Below, piece by piece: positions 1 through 13,099 of a DNA stretch of 64,000 nucleotides; positions within the stretch are counted from its first letter, which is position 1, and every line of letters starts with the position of its first letter. This stretch comes from Lycocorax pyrrhopterus obiensis. Its lineage: Eukaryota; Chordata; Aves; Passeriformes; Paradisaeidae. A model generated the notes under the pieces. The model was not told where the DNA came from. It searched no databases and saw nothing but the letters and a program-made list of their open reading frames with translations. The stretch is taken from NCBI GenBank assembly GCA_014706295.1, contig JACSVZ010000007.1:55504975-55568974 (forward strand). The letters run 5' to 3'. A program made the translations under genes and the position numbers.

Positions 1-3000
1 GCTGTGAATGCAAATGTCCATACAAGTCATCAAGTCTGTTCAGCTATAAATACAGCCTCCAAAAACTGCCACCAACAGCAGAATGTTGAAGCTTCTGTGT
101 TCAGCCTGTGCATTGAGTCAGTGGCAGAAACTGCAGGAGGAATAATATTCATGTTAATTTGTGTCTAGGAATAGGCGACCTGTGAGTTTTGGATGGCTAC
201 GATATAGTGGTTGTGCATGAAGGAAAAGTGCTCAACTATACAGAAAACCTGCCTGACAACTCTGCTGAGAATACTCTGTAATGTATCAGCTACTTTTTTT
301 AACCTCTTCATCTGAAGAGACTGAGCGGTAAATTTTAGTCATTACTTCTGGAAGAAGTAATGCAAAGCAATGTCTGACAGTGTCAGAAGGGGTGGGACAG
401 TTGGCTGTTTCCTTTACTTTTCCTTTTTTTAAACAGAGGGTGTAACATAGATGGTGCTCTGTGGCTCACTTTTCCATTTGTAAAACCTTATCTAGAGCTT
501 CAGTCATGGAAAAGTCATTTGCAGCACTTTGTTTCCTCTCAAATTGAGGTCAAAATATGCTCATGTCTGGTGGGAAGGGCTGCAGAGTCCAAGCCACAGA
601 AATGGAAGAGCCATTAAAATGCAGGTAAGGTAGAAGCAGCCTGTGGTGTATAGGGCAGATTCCTGTGCTGAACTGCAAAAAGGTGATCTCATAGGATGTA
701 ACCAATGGTAAATTACCAAAGACTGGTTAAGTAAAGACAAAACCAAGCATAACCATGTCAACAGGAAAGATGATGTGATTGGCACCTGGGCTAATTTCCT
801 AACAGAACTTAATTTTCCTTTGAAGGAAAGTACTTGAATGCATATAGTAACATATTTACAGGTCATTAAGCCAAAGCAATTTATTTAAACAAATCAAAAA
901 GCTTCTCATTGCCATTCAGGACCTTTTCTACTTTTGTAGTGTAACCCCAGTAATATCATTGCCCTTTGAAGAGAGTGCTGCCGAAGAGCAAGACCATAAT
1001 GATTACACAGGCTCTTCAGAAATGCTCCCCCTTCCTACTCTGTGCCTCCCTTCCCTGCCACAGGGCATGTCAGCACAGACATCCTGGAAAGCACTGAAAG
1101 GAAAACCAGAACAAAGAAGTGTGAAGATGATGCAGATCATGAGGGCAAAAGGAATATATTTGGGACTTCTCCAAACCCCTGACGGTTTTTTTTTTTTGTG
1201 GTGGCAGTTATTCACAAATGCTCCTACTCCATGAAACGTTCTGGAAGAGGCTGGATTTCTCTAGTTTTTAGTGTCATTTCCTACCCAGACTTTTACAAAG
1301 CAGGAGTAATCTGAGAGACAAAAATAATTTAAGACCTTGGTTAATCCATTTTGCAGCTGTTGGCAGCTTTGTCTCTGATCACCATCTGGGAGGATGCACT
1401 GTCTAGGGGAACACAACTCTGGGAAGATTTAGAGAAGTTACAGGCAGAAGAGTTTCCATCATTTAACTAATTTCCATGCTGGGGCAAGAATTGCTCCTTA
1501 TTTGTACATTGGACAGTCTATTGTCTAATTTTAAACATCTCATCAATGAGGGTTCTTGTCATTCCCCCTGGAGAGAGAACCTTACCACAACAGTCAGCAG
1601 AAAAGTTTTCTTGTAAAAATGTCAGTTGGTTATCAGGGACAGTCTAAGGAGTGCAAAGGCCAGATTGTTGGAAAGTGCTGATGGGAGGAAGGGGCTGATA
1701 ATATCAGCAGCATTGCTGGAACAGCAGCAGCATCACTCCCACAGGAAGAAGAGCCTGTGCAAATGGGGTTCCTTTTGGGATCCTCTCAAAGTCCTCTGGG
1801 GGTTGTAGGGCTGGTGTGCCACAAGGGTCCTCTCCACTGTTTGAAGGGTTGAGTGGTGATAGAGCTGTTTCAGCAGCTGAAAAGAGAGCTCAGCACTGTT
1901 ATTTCCTCAGAGGTAGATCAGATTTACAGGGGAAAAGGAAGAGCAGGGGAAACAGCTTGGTAGGGGTTCAGGTAGTACTGCTGTTGGGTTTGGGACATGT
2001 TAAGGAGGGTAACCTCACCTCGTACTGTGGCTGACTAATACAGCTGTAGCATTGATGGATTCTGAGCAGAAGAGTCTTGTAAATGAAACTGGCAGTTTTC
2101 AATGATTATCATTAGCAAGATGTCACAGTCACAGCTGCCATCGTGAGTTTGAAAGGAAAACACTGTCTGGAACTGTCTAGACCAGATTTCTTGGCTTTTT
2201 TGCATTGAAACAAAAGTAGGAGCTGAGATCTTGGAAAACTGATCCTTAATGTATTTTCCTAATTCTGCCTTCCTCTTTTTAAGGGTGTTACAGCGTCATG
2301 TTGCTCCATCATCTTGTCTCAGTTCAGAACTGGGCATCCACATCCACAACCAGCTGAGCATGGAGTTGTTTCCTGCCCAGTATAAGACTTGGTACCTAGT
2401 TTTTCCAGCAGGGCAGTATGGCATGAGATTGAAGGGGTGGGTGAAGAACAAAATGCCATTCTACAGGTCAAGTAAACCCAGCCTACTTTTAGCTTTTAGT
2501 TCAGACAAATCGTCTCTCTTCTAAGACAGATTTTTCCCATTTGCGAATGCTACTTTTATTATAATTTATTATAATAAATCATGAGGTCTCCAGCCCTCTG
2601 TCCTTCAAGGTTTCTAAAATAAATCAGGCATTCTGGCATTTGGCATCCTTTGACATATACCGCACCAAAAGAACCCAGACCTATGAGGAGAAAGGTTTAT
2701 GATGTCTGCTTTCACAGTATTAATGTTCCCACTCCCAGCTCATCATCTTAGGGTAGTTTGCAGTGGCTACATGAACAGCTCTCTGCTAACATCTTTGTTG
2801 AGTGCAATAATTTAAACATGCATCCGTGGTAAGAGTACACTCAGCAATTACATTTTTAAGACGTGGGCAATCAATTGGGAACCACACTGGCACAGAGAGA
2901 TATTGACAGTACTAATTGTCTTCTGTCACTGTCACTGCTTATTCTGCTCTGTTTTGCTCATTCCCTCCATTTTCCCAGATAATCCAAATTCACACGGCTG

Positions 3001-4224
3001 GGCACATGTGTGAATTGGATATTAATGTCTGGAGAGCATTTCCTGGCCCCCTCGGCTCTGACATGTGACTGACAGATTTCCTACTGACAACACACACTTT
3101 TAAGGGCTCAGATATGACCCCACTTTGGCTGCCTGCTGCAGCTTTGGGGGCCGAGTATAAACCAGCATGGGTTCAGCTTGAAAACGAGTCATGGAGCCAC
3201 CCTGAGCAACACTGTCCTTCAGGGTGTTCTGCATTGGGAAAGTGTCGAGTTCCCTGGGATCCCATAGGAGTTGCAGAAGCAAAATACCCTTTTTTTTTTT
3301 CCCCCTTAAAATAATATGCACCAATGACACGTCCTGTTCTAAGGAAGCTAAGAAAGAAAGAGGACAGTTGTACTAAGCTTTATAGGCTGATTACTCTAAG
3401 TGTATCTGATCTCACATTTAATGAAGTTCCTTCTAGTTTTCCTCACTCCTTCCTCTCCCTTTTCGCTTTTTGAAAAAATAATCAGGGGCATACAGTGTAT
3501 TTAATGAAATTAATTCTATGTACACAATAATCTGGCAAGAAATAAGAGAGGTGTTGGCAATGCAGGACTATGGATGACCAGAATGGAGACAAGAAAAAGT
3601 AAGAAATCATTTTTAACTGAATACAACAGAAAACCAGAATTATCAGGAGAAGCAGTTTGATTGACTGCACAAAGAAGAGCAAGGCAGATAAGAAAGCTTT
3701 CTTGCATTGCCACCAGAATTAAAGGCAGCGATGGTAATGTGCGTATGAAGGAAAAAGTGAGACTTAAATGCACTCTAGGTCAGATATTAATAGGGTTTGG
3801 GAATAAAGGAGGAAGGAGGCTGGAAGAATTTGCAAATAGAATCTGAAGACTGCAAACAGGATTGAGAATATAATAACAGAGACTTCAGAAGAGAGGTAGA
3901 GTGAAAGTCTAGAGGGAATATATACTCAATAGAGGTTCAGCAGTTTGCAAACATCATCTGTGCTGGAAATTACTAACCAAACACAAATTCTCAAAGCACG
4001 TCCACACATCATCTCCCCACTTAGTGAACCTTCCTCTCACGATGCTGAATTGCTGCTTCAGTACTGAAAATGAGGCTGGGAAATCCAGGGATATTGAATT
4101 CATACAAACTTCTCATCTCACAGACAGACTCTCCAGGTGAAATAATGTTGAGTTGTAAGTTATATCCTTTTCTCTACTTTGACCCTGTTTGGGTCTACTG
4201 CTATTTATACATGTCCCAACAGCC
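1..4224. other. Unique non-coding DNA, no gene recognised
   Basis: I see no recognisable gene or mobile element here. Open frames are at most about 90-100 codons on either strand and lack domains or paired splice sites. The only structure is short homopolymer runs: T-runs near 1188-1199 and 3290-3300, and a palindromic AT stretch near 2560-2578. It reads as intronic or intergenic sequence. Confidence 0.6.
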
Positions 4225-4248
4225 AAAAAAAAAAAAAAAAAAAAAAAA
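4225..4248 (+). repeat. Poly-A tract, 24 bases
   Basis: An uninterrupted run of 24 A is followed by an A/C-rich stretch. No SINE or retrocopy body is recognisable upstream, so this is either a simple repeat or the tail of a retroposed sequence too decayed to identify. It generates a lysine run in a spurious forward open frame covering 4070-4432. Confidence 0.9.
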
Positions 4249-4540
4249 CAAACCAAAACCAACAGTACAGCAAATCTTGAAATTTAAGATTCAGGCTATC
4301 ATGAGGAATGATGAGACCAACATAGAGAAACAGCCCTTCCCTGGTCTTGGAAGCATTTTCTGGGCCAAAAAACCCAGAAGTGTATTTCCACATGATCTTT
4401 TTTTTTGTATTGTAAACATTCTCTCTAAATAGTTTAACAGAAATATCTGAGGAGAGAAAAAAGGAGACATAAAAAATAGAAGTTCACCAGTTTACAAGCA
4501 GGTTCTATGCAGAAAATTATTTACAAAAATGAAGCGACTC

Positions 4541-4632
4541 TTGGGAATGTCCTGTGCAGAGCCAAGAGTTGGATTCCGTGATCCTTCTGGGTCCTTTCTA
4601 ACTCAGGATATTCCATGATTCTGTGATTCTAT
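4541..4632 (+). mobile_element. CR1 LINE 3' end fragment
   Basis: This is the 3'-terminal part of a CR1 non-LTR retrotransposon in forward orientation. The block reads like the conserved CR1 3' UTR: a gagttgga...gatccttctgggtcc...aactc core followed by the terminal octamer repeat (ccatgattctgtgattctat). CR1 copies are normally 5'-truncated and end in this short tandem repeat rather than poly-A, and this copy fits that pattern. Substitutions against the consensus I know are scattered, so it is an old insertion. The 5' boundary is approximate. Confidence 0.85.
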
Positions 4633-7600
4633 ATTTTGTCTTCTCTTCTGCTTTTCTCCAGCTGCACATCTGTATACAAGACACAGACTCCTTTCTGTCA
4701 AGGACATGAGATATACCCCCAAGTCTTGTTTTCCCAACAGTAGAAATCCAGCTATTGACCTAATTATGTGACTCTCCTTGCTGAAGGCAAGGGAATGACC
4801 TTTTCGTAGTTGGAAAAGATGGCATATCTCTGCATACCCCTTCCAGACAGTTATCCAAGGGTTATCTGTCAGCCTCCCTAACTCCTCATCATTGGGTAAT
4901 CTTCTCTGACCTGTACATTGCCCAGTAAATCAGGTCCAAGGTTGCACACGAAAGGACCCAATGGTCCTTGATGAAAACTAAGCACTTAGGCCAAAACTCT
5001 GCCTGAATTGTAGCCCTGAAACTCTAATAAAGGTCAATGGCAGTACATGAGTACAGAATATGGGTCTTCTATTTTAGACTGTGTTGCATCTGTCTTGACT
5101 CTGAAGCTGGCAGTTTCCTCTCTGCCCAAAGCTCTTTCTCACATGAGACTCATATGTCACTGTCGGGGCTCTAGTTGGTGGTTCTTTCTCATCTCATTGT
5201 TTATACTATCATGACCTTTTGTTGTTCACGTGTCAAGAGCCCTCATTAACATTTTAGACATGAGGTCATGCTTCTAATCAACCATGTCCCCTTATTCAAT
5301 TAACATTTCCAATGTTTTTAAATTAAGTGTTGGTCCACAGGCCGGGGAATTTCCTTCCAATTAGTACCAGTAGCGAAAGGCAGATATCAAAATTTATTTG
5401 CTCATATCAGTGCTCTCTTTTGATCTGTTGAAAGGATCTGGTGAAGATACAATTAAGAAGTTCCTCCTAGGTATCTTTTCCCAAAGGACCAACAATACCT
5501 GTCGGGGTTTATTAGCATTTCAATATATTTCCCACCTCAGGAAATGTCTCTGCTTCCTTGCCTGACTGGTTAACGTGGCTGCATATTTTGCATGCATATC
5601 ACTAAAAGTCACTGCCTGCCATTGCTGAGACTCATTGTGCTCCACCGTTTCACAGTTAGGGATTAGACTGGCATTTTCAACCTTTTCCACCTCTCAGGAA
5701 GGGTCAAATCTGCAGAGCCATTTGGGAAGGGTCAAACACTCAGTGCTGTCAAGGAGGGAGCAGCAGCATCTGCAGCAGACGACAAGAGAGTGACAGTTCT
5801 CTGTGTGAAATTGGGTATCTGAGTTCTTGACAGTCTTCACATGCTTACCTCTGAGGTGTGCACGATTACCAGGACTTGTCTACATCGATGCTGGGTACGT
5901 AGATTGAACAGCAGGGTGCTCAGGAGGCACGAAATGCTTCCTGGTCTCAGCCTCAGATTACATCTCATGGAAGGAGAGCAGAATATCTTGTGGGAAGGAT
6001 ATTCCACCATGTTATTAGTTTTGAAGTACTGAATACCTAGTGCAAACCAGAACATGTCTGAAGCAAACAATTTTAATGAGACTTAGGAGCAGATCAACTC
6101 CTCCAGAAGTTACATGGGAGTATAATTGCCTCAACCTTTGCCTGTGGGGACACACAGCACATGTCTGCATCTTGACCTGGTTTAAGTGAATGGAAAGGAT
6201 TCTTTACCCAACTGCTGGTTCTCACAATTGCAAGTCAGATGCAAGTTCCCGTTTGAAGCCAGGAAGATTGCCATCTGCATCTTGCCAAGGCCAACCTGTG
6301 CAAACACAGCCCAGAACTGGGAGCGTGGATTATAAACAGAGATAGTCCTAGAGCACTGAAATTCAAGGCCCAGTTCCAACTTTACAGCCAGGAGGTGCAG
6401 GGAAGTTTTCTTTGCTTGAGATCCTATTGTAAATACCTTGTGCAAGGGTGACAGAGGAGTTGTAGGAACTTTTTACCCACTCTTGCCCACTGTCCCGGTG
6501 ATTGATGACGCGTAGTCATGCAGCCACGACTGCACTGCCTCAGGTTGTCACCACATCAGCACATACTGGTGGTTGGACTCAGTCGTGCTAAATATCCTCC
6601 TCTGGGCCCAATTCCTTCAGCACTAGTCCACTAAAGTACAGTGCCTCGTAAGCACAATCTGTGTCACACTGTGTCCTCTGATGTTTATAATAGTTCAGGT
6701 AGATTTTGCTTTGTGGAAATACGTGGTTCATGAATGATCCTGTGCTCATTTTTAAAGAGAGAACCTTCTCATGGTTTGGGATCTGTTGGGAGGGGATGTT
6801 CTGAGGCCATTCTGGACTAAGCATCCCTTACATGTTTTGCTGAGGTTGTGAAGAGTGAGACTCAATGACCCAGACTGTCCTCTCTAACTCCAGCCTCTGA
6901 CGTAGTTCAGGAACAGAGGGTTTTTTCCAAAGTGCATTCAGGTGTATCTCAGACTGAGAGATCAGTTAGGAGCTCTTTAAGGAAAGGAGTTTCAGCTATC
7001 TTAATAGTTAAAGGAATTTTAAAATGTGGGGAGAAAGCTGGCTTACTGACGTACACAGAGAAAGAGATACAGAAAGAGTACCAGTGACAATATTAATGGC
7101 GCCAGGAGGAATCTAATCTAAGCCTTTTAGGTGGAGAGTGCTGAGTCTTTTCTTGCATTTATCAGTGAAAATCAAAAGTAACTCCCCCAAAGTCAGTAGA
7201 TTTATGCCAGCATAGCCCAAGGAAGCAGACTGCCTGGAACCACTGTTAATTTGAACACAGACCAATATAAGTCTGTGGGAATAAATCTTAGACAGGGGGT
7301 ATAAAAGTGAAATGTTTGTGTCAGCCTAACCTGTTCTAAATGTCAGAGTCTGAGGGATACTACAAACCAGGAAGATCTGTTATAAGACAGGCAAAAAAAG
7401 AGTAAAGATAAAATAACCCACAAAATGTGCCTGAAAGTGTTCCTACTGAAATCAGTAGTGGTTTTGGCATTGGCTTCCAGGGGTGCAGGATTCAATACAT
7501 GGGAGACTATGGTAACGGGAATTTTAGAAAGGAGGAGATAATAACCTGCAAGTGAAAGAAGGTAGATCTGAGTCCCAGCGTGCTTCCCCCAAGATCATAA

Positions 7601-7656
7601 ACATGACTGGACAAATAAGGAACGAAAATATTGAAACAGCAGGCCAAATTTCTTAC
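4633..7656. other. Unique DNA, no gene recognised
   Basis: Nothing here is firmly annotatable. Two minus-strand open stretches (6182-6445 and 6588-6824) look mildly protein-like but lack a convincing acceptor and donor pair. A good donor-like site in minus orientation lies near 5842-5847 at the end of a short open frame, without further support. A sequence near 6840-6895 faintly resembles a decayed CR1 3' end, but I do not call it. Confidence 0.5.
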
Positions 7657-7975
7657 CAGTTTACACTGAAGGCAGATGTCCAAACTGTGGGATTGGTGAT
7701 GCTTTTCCACACATCACCAGGCTTGTAGAACTTCCCAGTGCAGAGGTGAAAGCTGGGGCTGAATGGTGTAGGGATGCATACACCCCTGTTCCTCATGTTC
7801 CAGTTTAGGGTGGCAATGGCGAAACGCAGAGTTGTTCCCATCTCAGGGATGAAGTCACGTCTGCAGAGCAACTTTTTGAACTTAGGATCCTGCCCATCAT
7901 CCAGCAAAACCGGAGAGAAAATTTCTATGGCAGATGGACGAGGCTCATAGAAATACAGTCTTGTAAACATGTGCA
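7657..7975 (-). CDS. Candidate internal exon of an unidentified gene
   Basis: The minus strand carries a 319-base block between an acceptor-like site (ctctggtacag) and a strong donor (AACTG|GTAAGA). It is open in one frame for 105 codons plus two bases at each end. The translation has balanced composition with no simple sequence; it begins near HMFTRLYFYEP and includes LNWNMRNRGVCIP and KFYKPGDVWKSITNP, with four cysteines. I do not recognise a domain or family. Its entry phase (needs one base from the previous exon) fits the exit phase of the candidate exon at 17777-17869 on the same strand. The call is inference: 100-codon open frames also occur by chance in this window, and the acceptor is only moderately pyrimidine-rich. 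Best support would be transcript data. Confidence 0.3.
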
Positions 7976-8016
7976 CTGTACCAGAGCTGAGACCCCAGGT
8001 GTTGTGTCCCTCTGGT

Positions 8017-8040
8017 TAAATTCAGGATCACCTGAATTTA
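8017..8040. repeat. Perfect short inverted repeat (10-bp arms, 4-nt loop)
   Basis: taaattcagg, loop atca, then cctgaattta form a perfect 24-base hairpin about 40 bases upstream (in minus orientation) of the acceptor of the candidate exon at 7657-7975. Short perfect palindromes are expected occasionally in AT-rich DNA, so no function is assigned. Confidence 0.85.
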
Positions 8041-8130
8041 TAGTCTTCAGCACCAAAACCTAAATTCAATTGAGTTGTGCACTCAACAGGGTTAGTAACT
8101 TCGCAATCCCAGTAGGGCTGGGAAAAACTG

Positions 8131-8530
8131 ATGAGATTTTATTCATTTATCACTGTAGCCTTGGATTTAAATGCCACATTCACCAGCTTTCTCCCAAGAG
8201 GCACCACAAATCTTCAGACAGTGGTATCAACATACTGTCTGCATGACCTCTGTATAAAGAAATCCTGTTGTCACGCGCTGATCAATAAGAGGCAGGTATG
8301 CCTCAGGTTTCTAATCATTATGAATCCATTTAGAATTCAATGCAATAGCAGCAATCACATTGAATTAATTAAGGGATTTGCAAGGATGGCTTATGTAGCT
8401 CCACAGCAATTCCCTTGTAATTCAGCACTAATTAAGCATTATTTCATGCAGGAAATAATGAGCTGTAGAAACATTGTTAGTGCCAAATAATGGAATAAAG
8501 GTGTGTTTGCATATTATAAACACTCCATAA
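8131..8530. promoter_or_regulatory. Candidate AT-rich regulatory block
   Basis: The block is dense in homeodomain-type TAAT/ATTA cores (for example tgaattaattaag near 8360 and gcactaattaagcattattt near 8425), with TGCAATA/CAAT-type and ATTTGCA-type motifs, and it contains no repeat. Developmental enhancers in vertebrate gene deserts often look like this. Conservation cannot be judged from one sequence, so the regulatory role is inference. An open frame of 119 codons across it is judged to be chance. Confidence 0.25.
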
Positions 8531-11500
8531 ATGTTCAAAGAGGTTAGAGCAGGTCTTGACTTTTTTACCCTGGAGACGGGAAAGGATCCTAAAGGAATCA
8601 TCTTGTTTACCTCAGTGGAGTGTCACCTAAATAAATATTGAATTAAAGAGGGACACACTGTAAAATGGAAAATCACTCTGACTTCTCACATTTGAAATGT
8701 CACTGCTTTAATTATTAGATTGTTTCCACATCAGTGCCATTCCTGAGGAGGGTTTGGTGTTTAGCCAAGGCTCAGAGTTCTGGAGTTGCTGTTAGCAGAC
8801 CTTACTGTTACTTATAAAAGGGAATAGGATTTGAAACTTTTCATTTAAAGAGAACTTTCAGAACATGCCAGTTTCCAACTTCATTTAGGACCAGATTTCT
8901 GGGTGCTCAATAATGACAAGTTTTGATGACACCACAGTGTATTTGTATACACAACTTTTCTCCTCTATTCCCAGCTGGGGCTTGGATATAACATGGTGGC
9001 AAAAAGAAGCTACTCCCTTTTTCATAGGGACATTGCTACAATCCTTTCATCTCTAACAGTGCTTACTGTGCCTAAGAAGTACGGGACCCTGTTCAAAGCC
9101 ACGTGGATCTGCTTTCTGAAGAGCAAATGCCAGAAGATCCCCGGGAATGGCTCTGCAGTCCATCGCTGAGATTGTCTGGGAGGGGCTGGGTACCACAAGA
9201 CAGCACACAGACCCTGACACATGTTAACCCAGGAATGTGGTAGGGTGGGATTTAAGAGGAGTTGCAATGCTCACACCCCAGCAATTTAGGTTCAGCTCAC
9301 AAATTAGACCTCAAAACCCCAATTTTAACTGGACTACTTAATTAGAAATTAGTTTGTCAGACACAATAAGGCTTTTGGCTGGCACTATGGCACGCAAGTA
9401 TTCGCTGTAAATATTCTTCCCTTAGCCATGAAAGACCCAGATGTAAACAAAAGTTGTTGAGAATGGGGGTTTGTTTAATTTTGTTTTGTTTTACTTTGAA
9501 AGATCAGCAAAATGCCCAAAACATCAACTGTTTTGAAAAAAAAAGATATTGGGCTGGGGGGTTTGGATGCTGTTTTCTGCCTGCTGCCCTTGTTCCCTAT
9601 GGCCCTTGATTGCCAGGCAGGTGTTTATAATTTCCAAGCAGCCACCCAAGGATGAGGAAAGCTTGTCAGAGCAATGCTGAAGATGAGAAAACTTTTTCTC
9701 CCAGTGGAACTTCTGAATTTTCTCCATTGCTTGTGTTTCTGGGACAGATGATTAAACATTATAGCTCCCAACATTGCCATGACAGGGAGAGAGTGTGTCA
9801 GCGAAAGGAGGAGCTTGTTCCTGTTACTGCTTGCTTTATATCACTGGCTTTGAAAGTCTCATCTTCACAATGGTGGGGCAGGTACTGTGTCAGTCCTTCA
9901 ATCAGCTGGCATTTGCCCTAACCTCGATTGACTTGTGAGACCTCCTCACTTCCTCCTCTGACTCCTCTCAGTCTCGCAGCTCTGAAATTCAATATATGAG
10001 AAACAGGAGTGCAAGAAGGCTTGGAAGCCTGAACTAATCAGGTGTTGTCAGATGGGAACTTTGTGTCACACCATCATGAGCTATGGGGTTTTTTTGTCAT
10101 TCATCTGAAAATGCTGTTTGGGTTGAATTTAAAACACAGGTCAAGTTAAAGTGGCACATCTTGCTATTAGAACCCTTCCTCTAGAATCATCCCATTTGAT
10201 TTCAAGGGGAACCAGCTGGTCCCCAAATGCTTCTAAGACCAAATTCAAGCTCCTGCTAGTCTAAGATGCTGATGGCTCTGTGCAAAGCTAATTGCTTGTT
10301 TGTCATGTTTTGTTTCTGCTGTGACTGTGGTAATTTTGTGTAGATTTTTTTCACCCCTTTCCCTTCAAAGCAGTAACTTTCCTCAACAGATATGGCTTCA
10401 AACAAAAAGACACTGCAGCTTTAATGAAAATTTAAAAGTCAATGAGACAGACACAAAAAGAGACATGATCCAGGATGAGCTCAGTCCAATGAATAAATTC
10501 AAACCATTTAGTGAATGTTTGGAAAGATCAGAAGGGCACCTCTGCTTGCAGCATTTTAACAAGCCCCCATGAATTAGCAAGAGGCCTGAAAAATGAGTTG
10601 CAGTGGTGGGGAGTAATTCAGTTGTGATCACTTGAGGGTGATGAATGAGGAAGTGACATAGTCTGTGCAGAGACAAGTCATCTTTTCTAAAACAATTGTA
10701 CTTAGCCCTCATGTCTGGGGATTTGTATTGCAGTGGTGGCAATGCTGGTATGATTGGTGATAATGAAACAATCCTGGGTTTTGGGAGAAATGCTAGAAAC
10801 ACAAGGCTGAAGAAGAAGATATGTGAAGACCTGAAGAGATTTTCTCAAAAAGCTGAAATATTCTTGGGCACTGGACATTGCTGCACAAGGCTGATAAATT
10901 TGTCTTTAGCCTGGGAGATTGAGCATAGTTTAAAAGGGCTGGGAAAAAAATTACTTCGAGGCACGTTTTAAGGTAGATGGGGAATGAATTAAGATTAATG
11001 AGAGTCTTACAAGTGGGCTGAAGCTAGCAGTGCTGATATGAAAAGTGTGATAAAAGCCAGCAAGACCAGCCTCAGAATGCGAATTACTTGCTTTACTCAG
11101 TGCCCCTCGTGGCTGTGGCTAAGCCATTGCGTGTGCACATGTGTGAACACATGTATGTACAACTCACACCCAGTCTATATTAACCATGCACAAAATCCCA
11201 GTGACCATCAGGAAAAAAGGAGGAAAACACCCTCACCCTCAAATCACAAGATGCAAGTCATTTATTTTCTTTCTCTCTTCCCCAAATCATACATCAAAAT
11301 GCTGATTGTGTCCTGTTAATAGTTAAATATGCTGTGAGTTAAATAGACCTAACAAGGCAGTTTTCAAAGAGGAAACCTGGTAGGAGTTTAATGACATCTC
11401 ACTGTACACCCATCCTGGCAATATAATCATTAAAATTTGTCAAGTGTAAAAACGGATGACAAAACATTACCCCAGAGCAACTTACTGTATAAATGCAACA

Positions 11501-13099
11501 ATGAAGCTGCTAAATGGTTTCTCTGGATCTTGGCTTCTAGAGCCACAGTCATATTGATTTGGCTTCAACTCCTGAAGGGCATGGGTTCATAGTTTTATGG
11601 AGAATGCAACATTAGAAAGATTCACCTTGCACGAGAGGTTTCCAAGTCGGCTATGGAAAGTGGTGAGGATTTATTATAAAGAGAGTAACCAGAAACGACT
11701 GGGATTGTCTTGGAAACACGAAGATTTGTGTTTGCTTTTTAAAAAAAAATCAGACTAGAAAGAAGTTGATTCCACACTGAGTAACCACACTGCCATGCAC
11801 TCTTCCTAAAACTGCATGGATCCAGACAGGAAATTTGTTGCTTGGAGAAATTTCACAGAAGGAAAAGTCTTATTGCTGTAAGGTCCTTAACGCAGAAGCC
11901 ATTCACCATGAAGATGAAAGGGAAAAAAACCCCCCATATAAATTTATGTAAATATATTCAGATATTTGTGAACACTAAATCCTTAATTCCAGTGAGATGT
12001 CAGAATATAAGCCATTGCCCTTGTGGCCTGCATGAGGTTGGAAACAGGATCACCCCACGGAGTGCAGCACCCATCGGGCGCAGATTACACCAGAAGAGGA
12101 AATGAAATACTGTTTGCTGAAGGTCTTGACAATGCAGAGTCTGCATGTTCACCCTCTGACACCTTGCTAAGCTATCGACTCCTTAGAGCACCCACATGCA
12201 GCAAACACTCGGTATCTTCACTGAAGAGGAGCTGTTTCATGTAGCGCCTTCAAAAAAATTTAGGTAATTACTGCACCCCCCTCGAAGTAACCAGAACTTG
12301 TGGCTGAGACAAATTCATAGCCCTGGCAAAAGTAGATGCTTCTGTGCCTCAAATGACAACTATTTGACATACACAGTTAATGGCAGATGGCAGGACTGGA
12401 ACTGGGACATGGTACAAGACATGAATGGCTTCTTTGTATAATGGCATGCTTCCTTTTATGCCTCTGCTGGAGTGTAAAAAGCCATAACTTCAACGTATAT
12501 TAACTTTGATATTGGGTTAAACCTGCAGCATAATGTAAAGGGGCCCTGGTGGAACTCAAACAACACTTGTTGAGTGGCAACTGAACCTGGAGAGATTTTC
12601 TGATTAGTGGAAGAACTGTTCAGCTCTGCATCTTGAGACTGGCTGAGCATTACGATAATGTTCAACATTGGAATGTGAAATCACCAGAAAAAAACTGTGT
12701 GACTTTGGATTTCATTATTTTTAGGCAAAATATTTCTTCAAGAAAAATAGTCTTTGTGAAATTTTGGCTTGTCTCTTCAAAGCAGTGGGAAAGCAGTTGC
12801 TAAAGGGAGAATGTCTTTCATACAGAAATATAAGCAAATCCTGAATTAAAAGACGGATTGCAGCCTTGTCAATTTTTTGTATGTTTTTAAAATAAGAATA
12901 ACACCATGCCACAATTTTGTGGGCTTCATAAGGAGTTTCCCATGCATGCTTCATATGTACAGTCTCTGCATATGGAAGCTTGGTAAAATTTTTAAGTTGC
13001 TATGAGCTGTTTCAGTCATTTTACAGTATCATGATGCAACAATCCCTAATTGACAGAATTTTTCAATTCACCTAGTAGTTTCCATACAGTTTAGAATTT
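8531..13099. other. Unique DNA, no gene recognised
   Basis: This is mostly unique AT-rich sequence. Open frames reach about 134 codons (minus strand, 10398-10802), with no domain and no splice pair. A short perfect palindrome (acatgtgt-ga-acacatgt) lies at 11137-11154 in a CA/TG-rich stretch. No repeat family is recognised. Confidence 0.55.

Noticed and set aside
4070..4432. 120-codon plus-strand frame
   Set aside because: Runs through the A24 tract as a lysine string.
6840..6900. Possible CR1 3' end
   Set aside because: Only a loose resemblance to the terminal CR1 segment; octamer tail absent.
10398..10802. 134-codon minus-strand frame
   Set aside because: No acceptor/donor pair or domain; random-looking composition.
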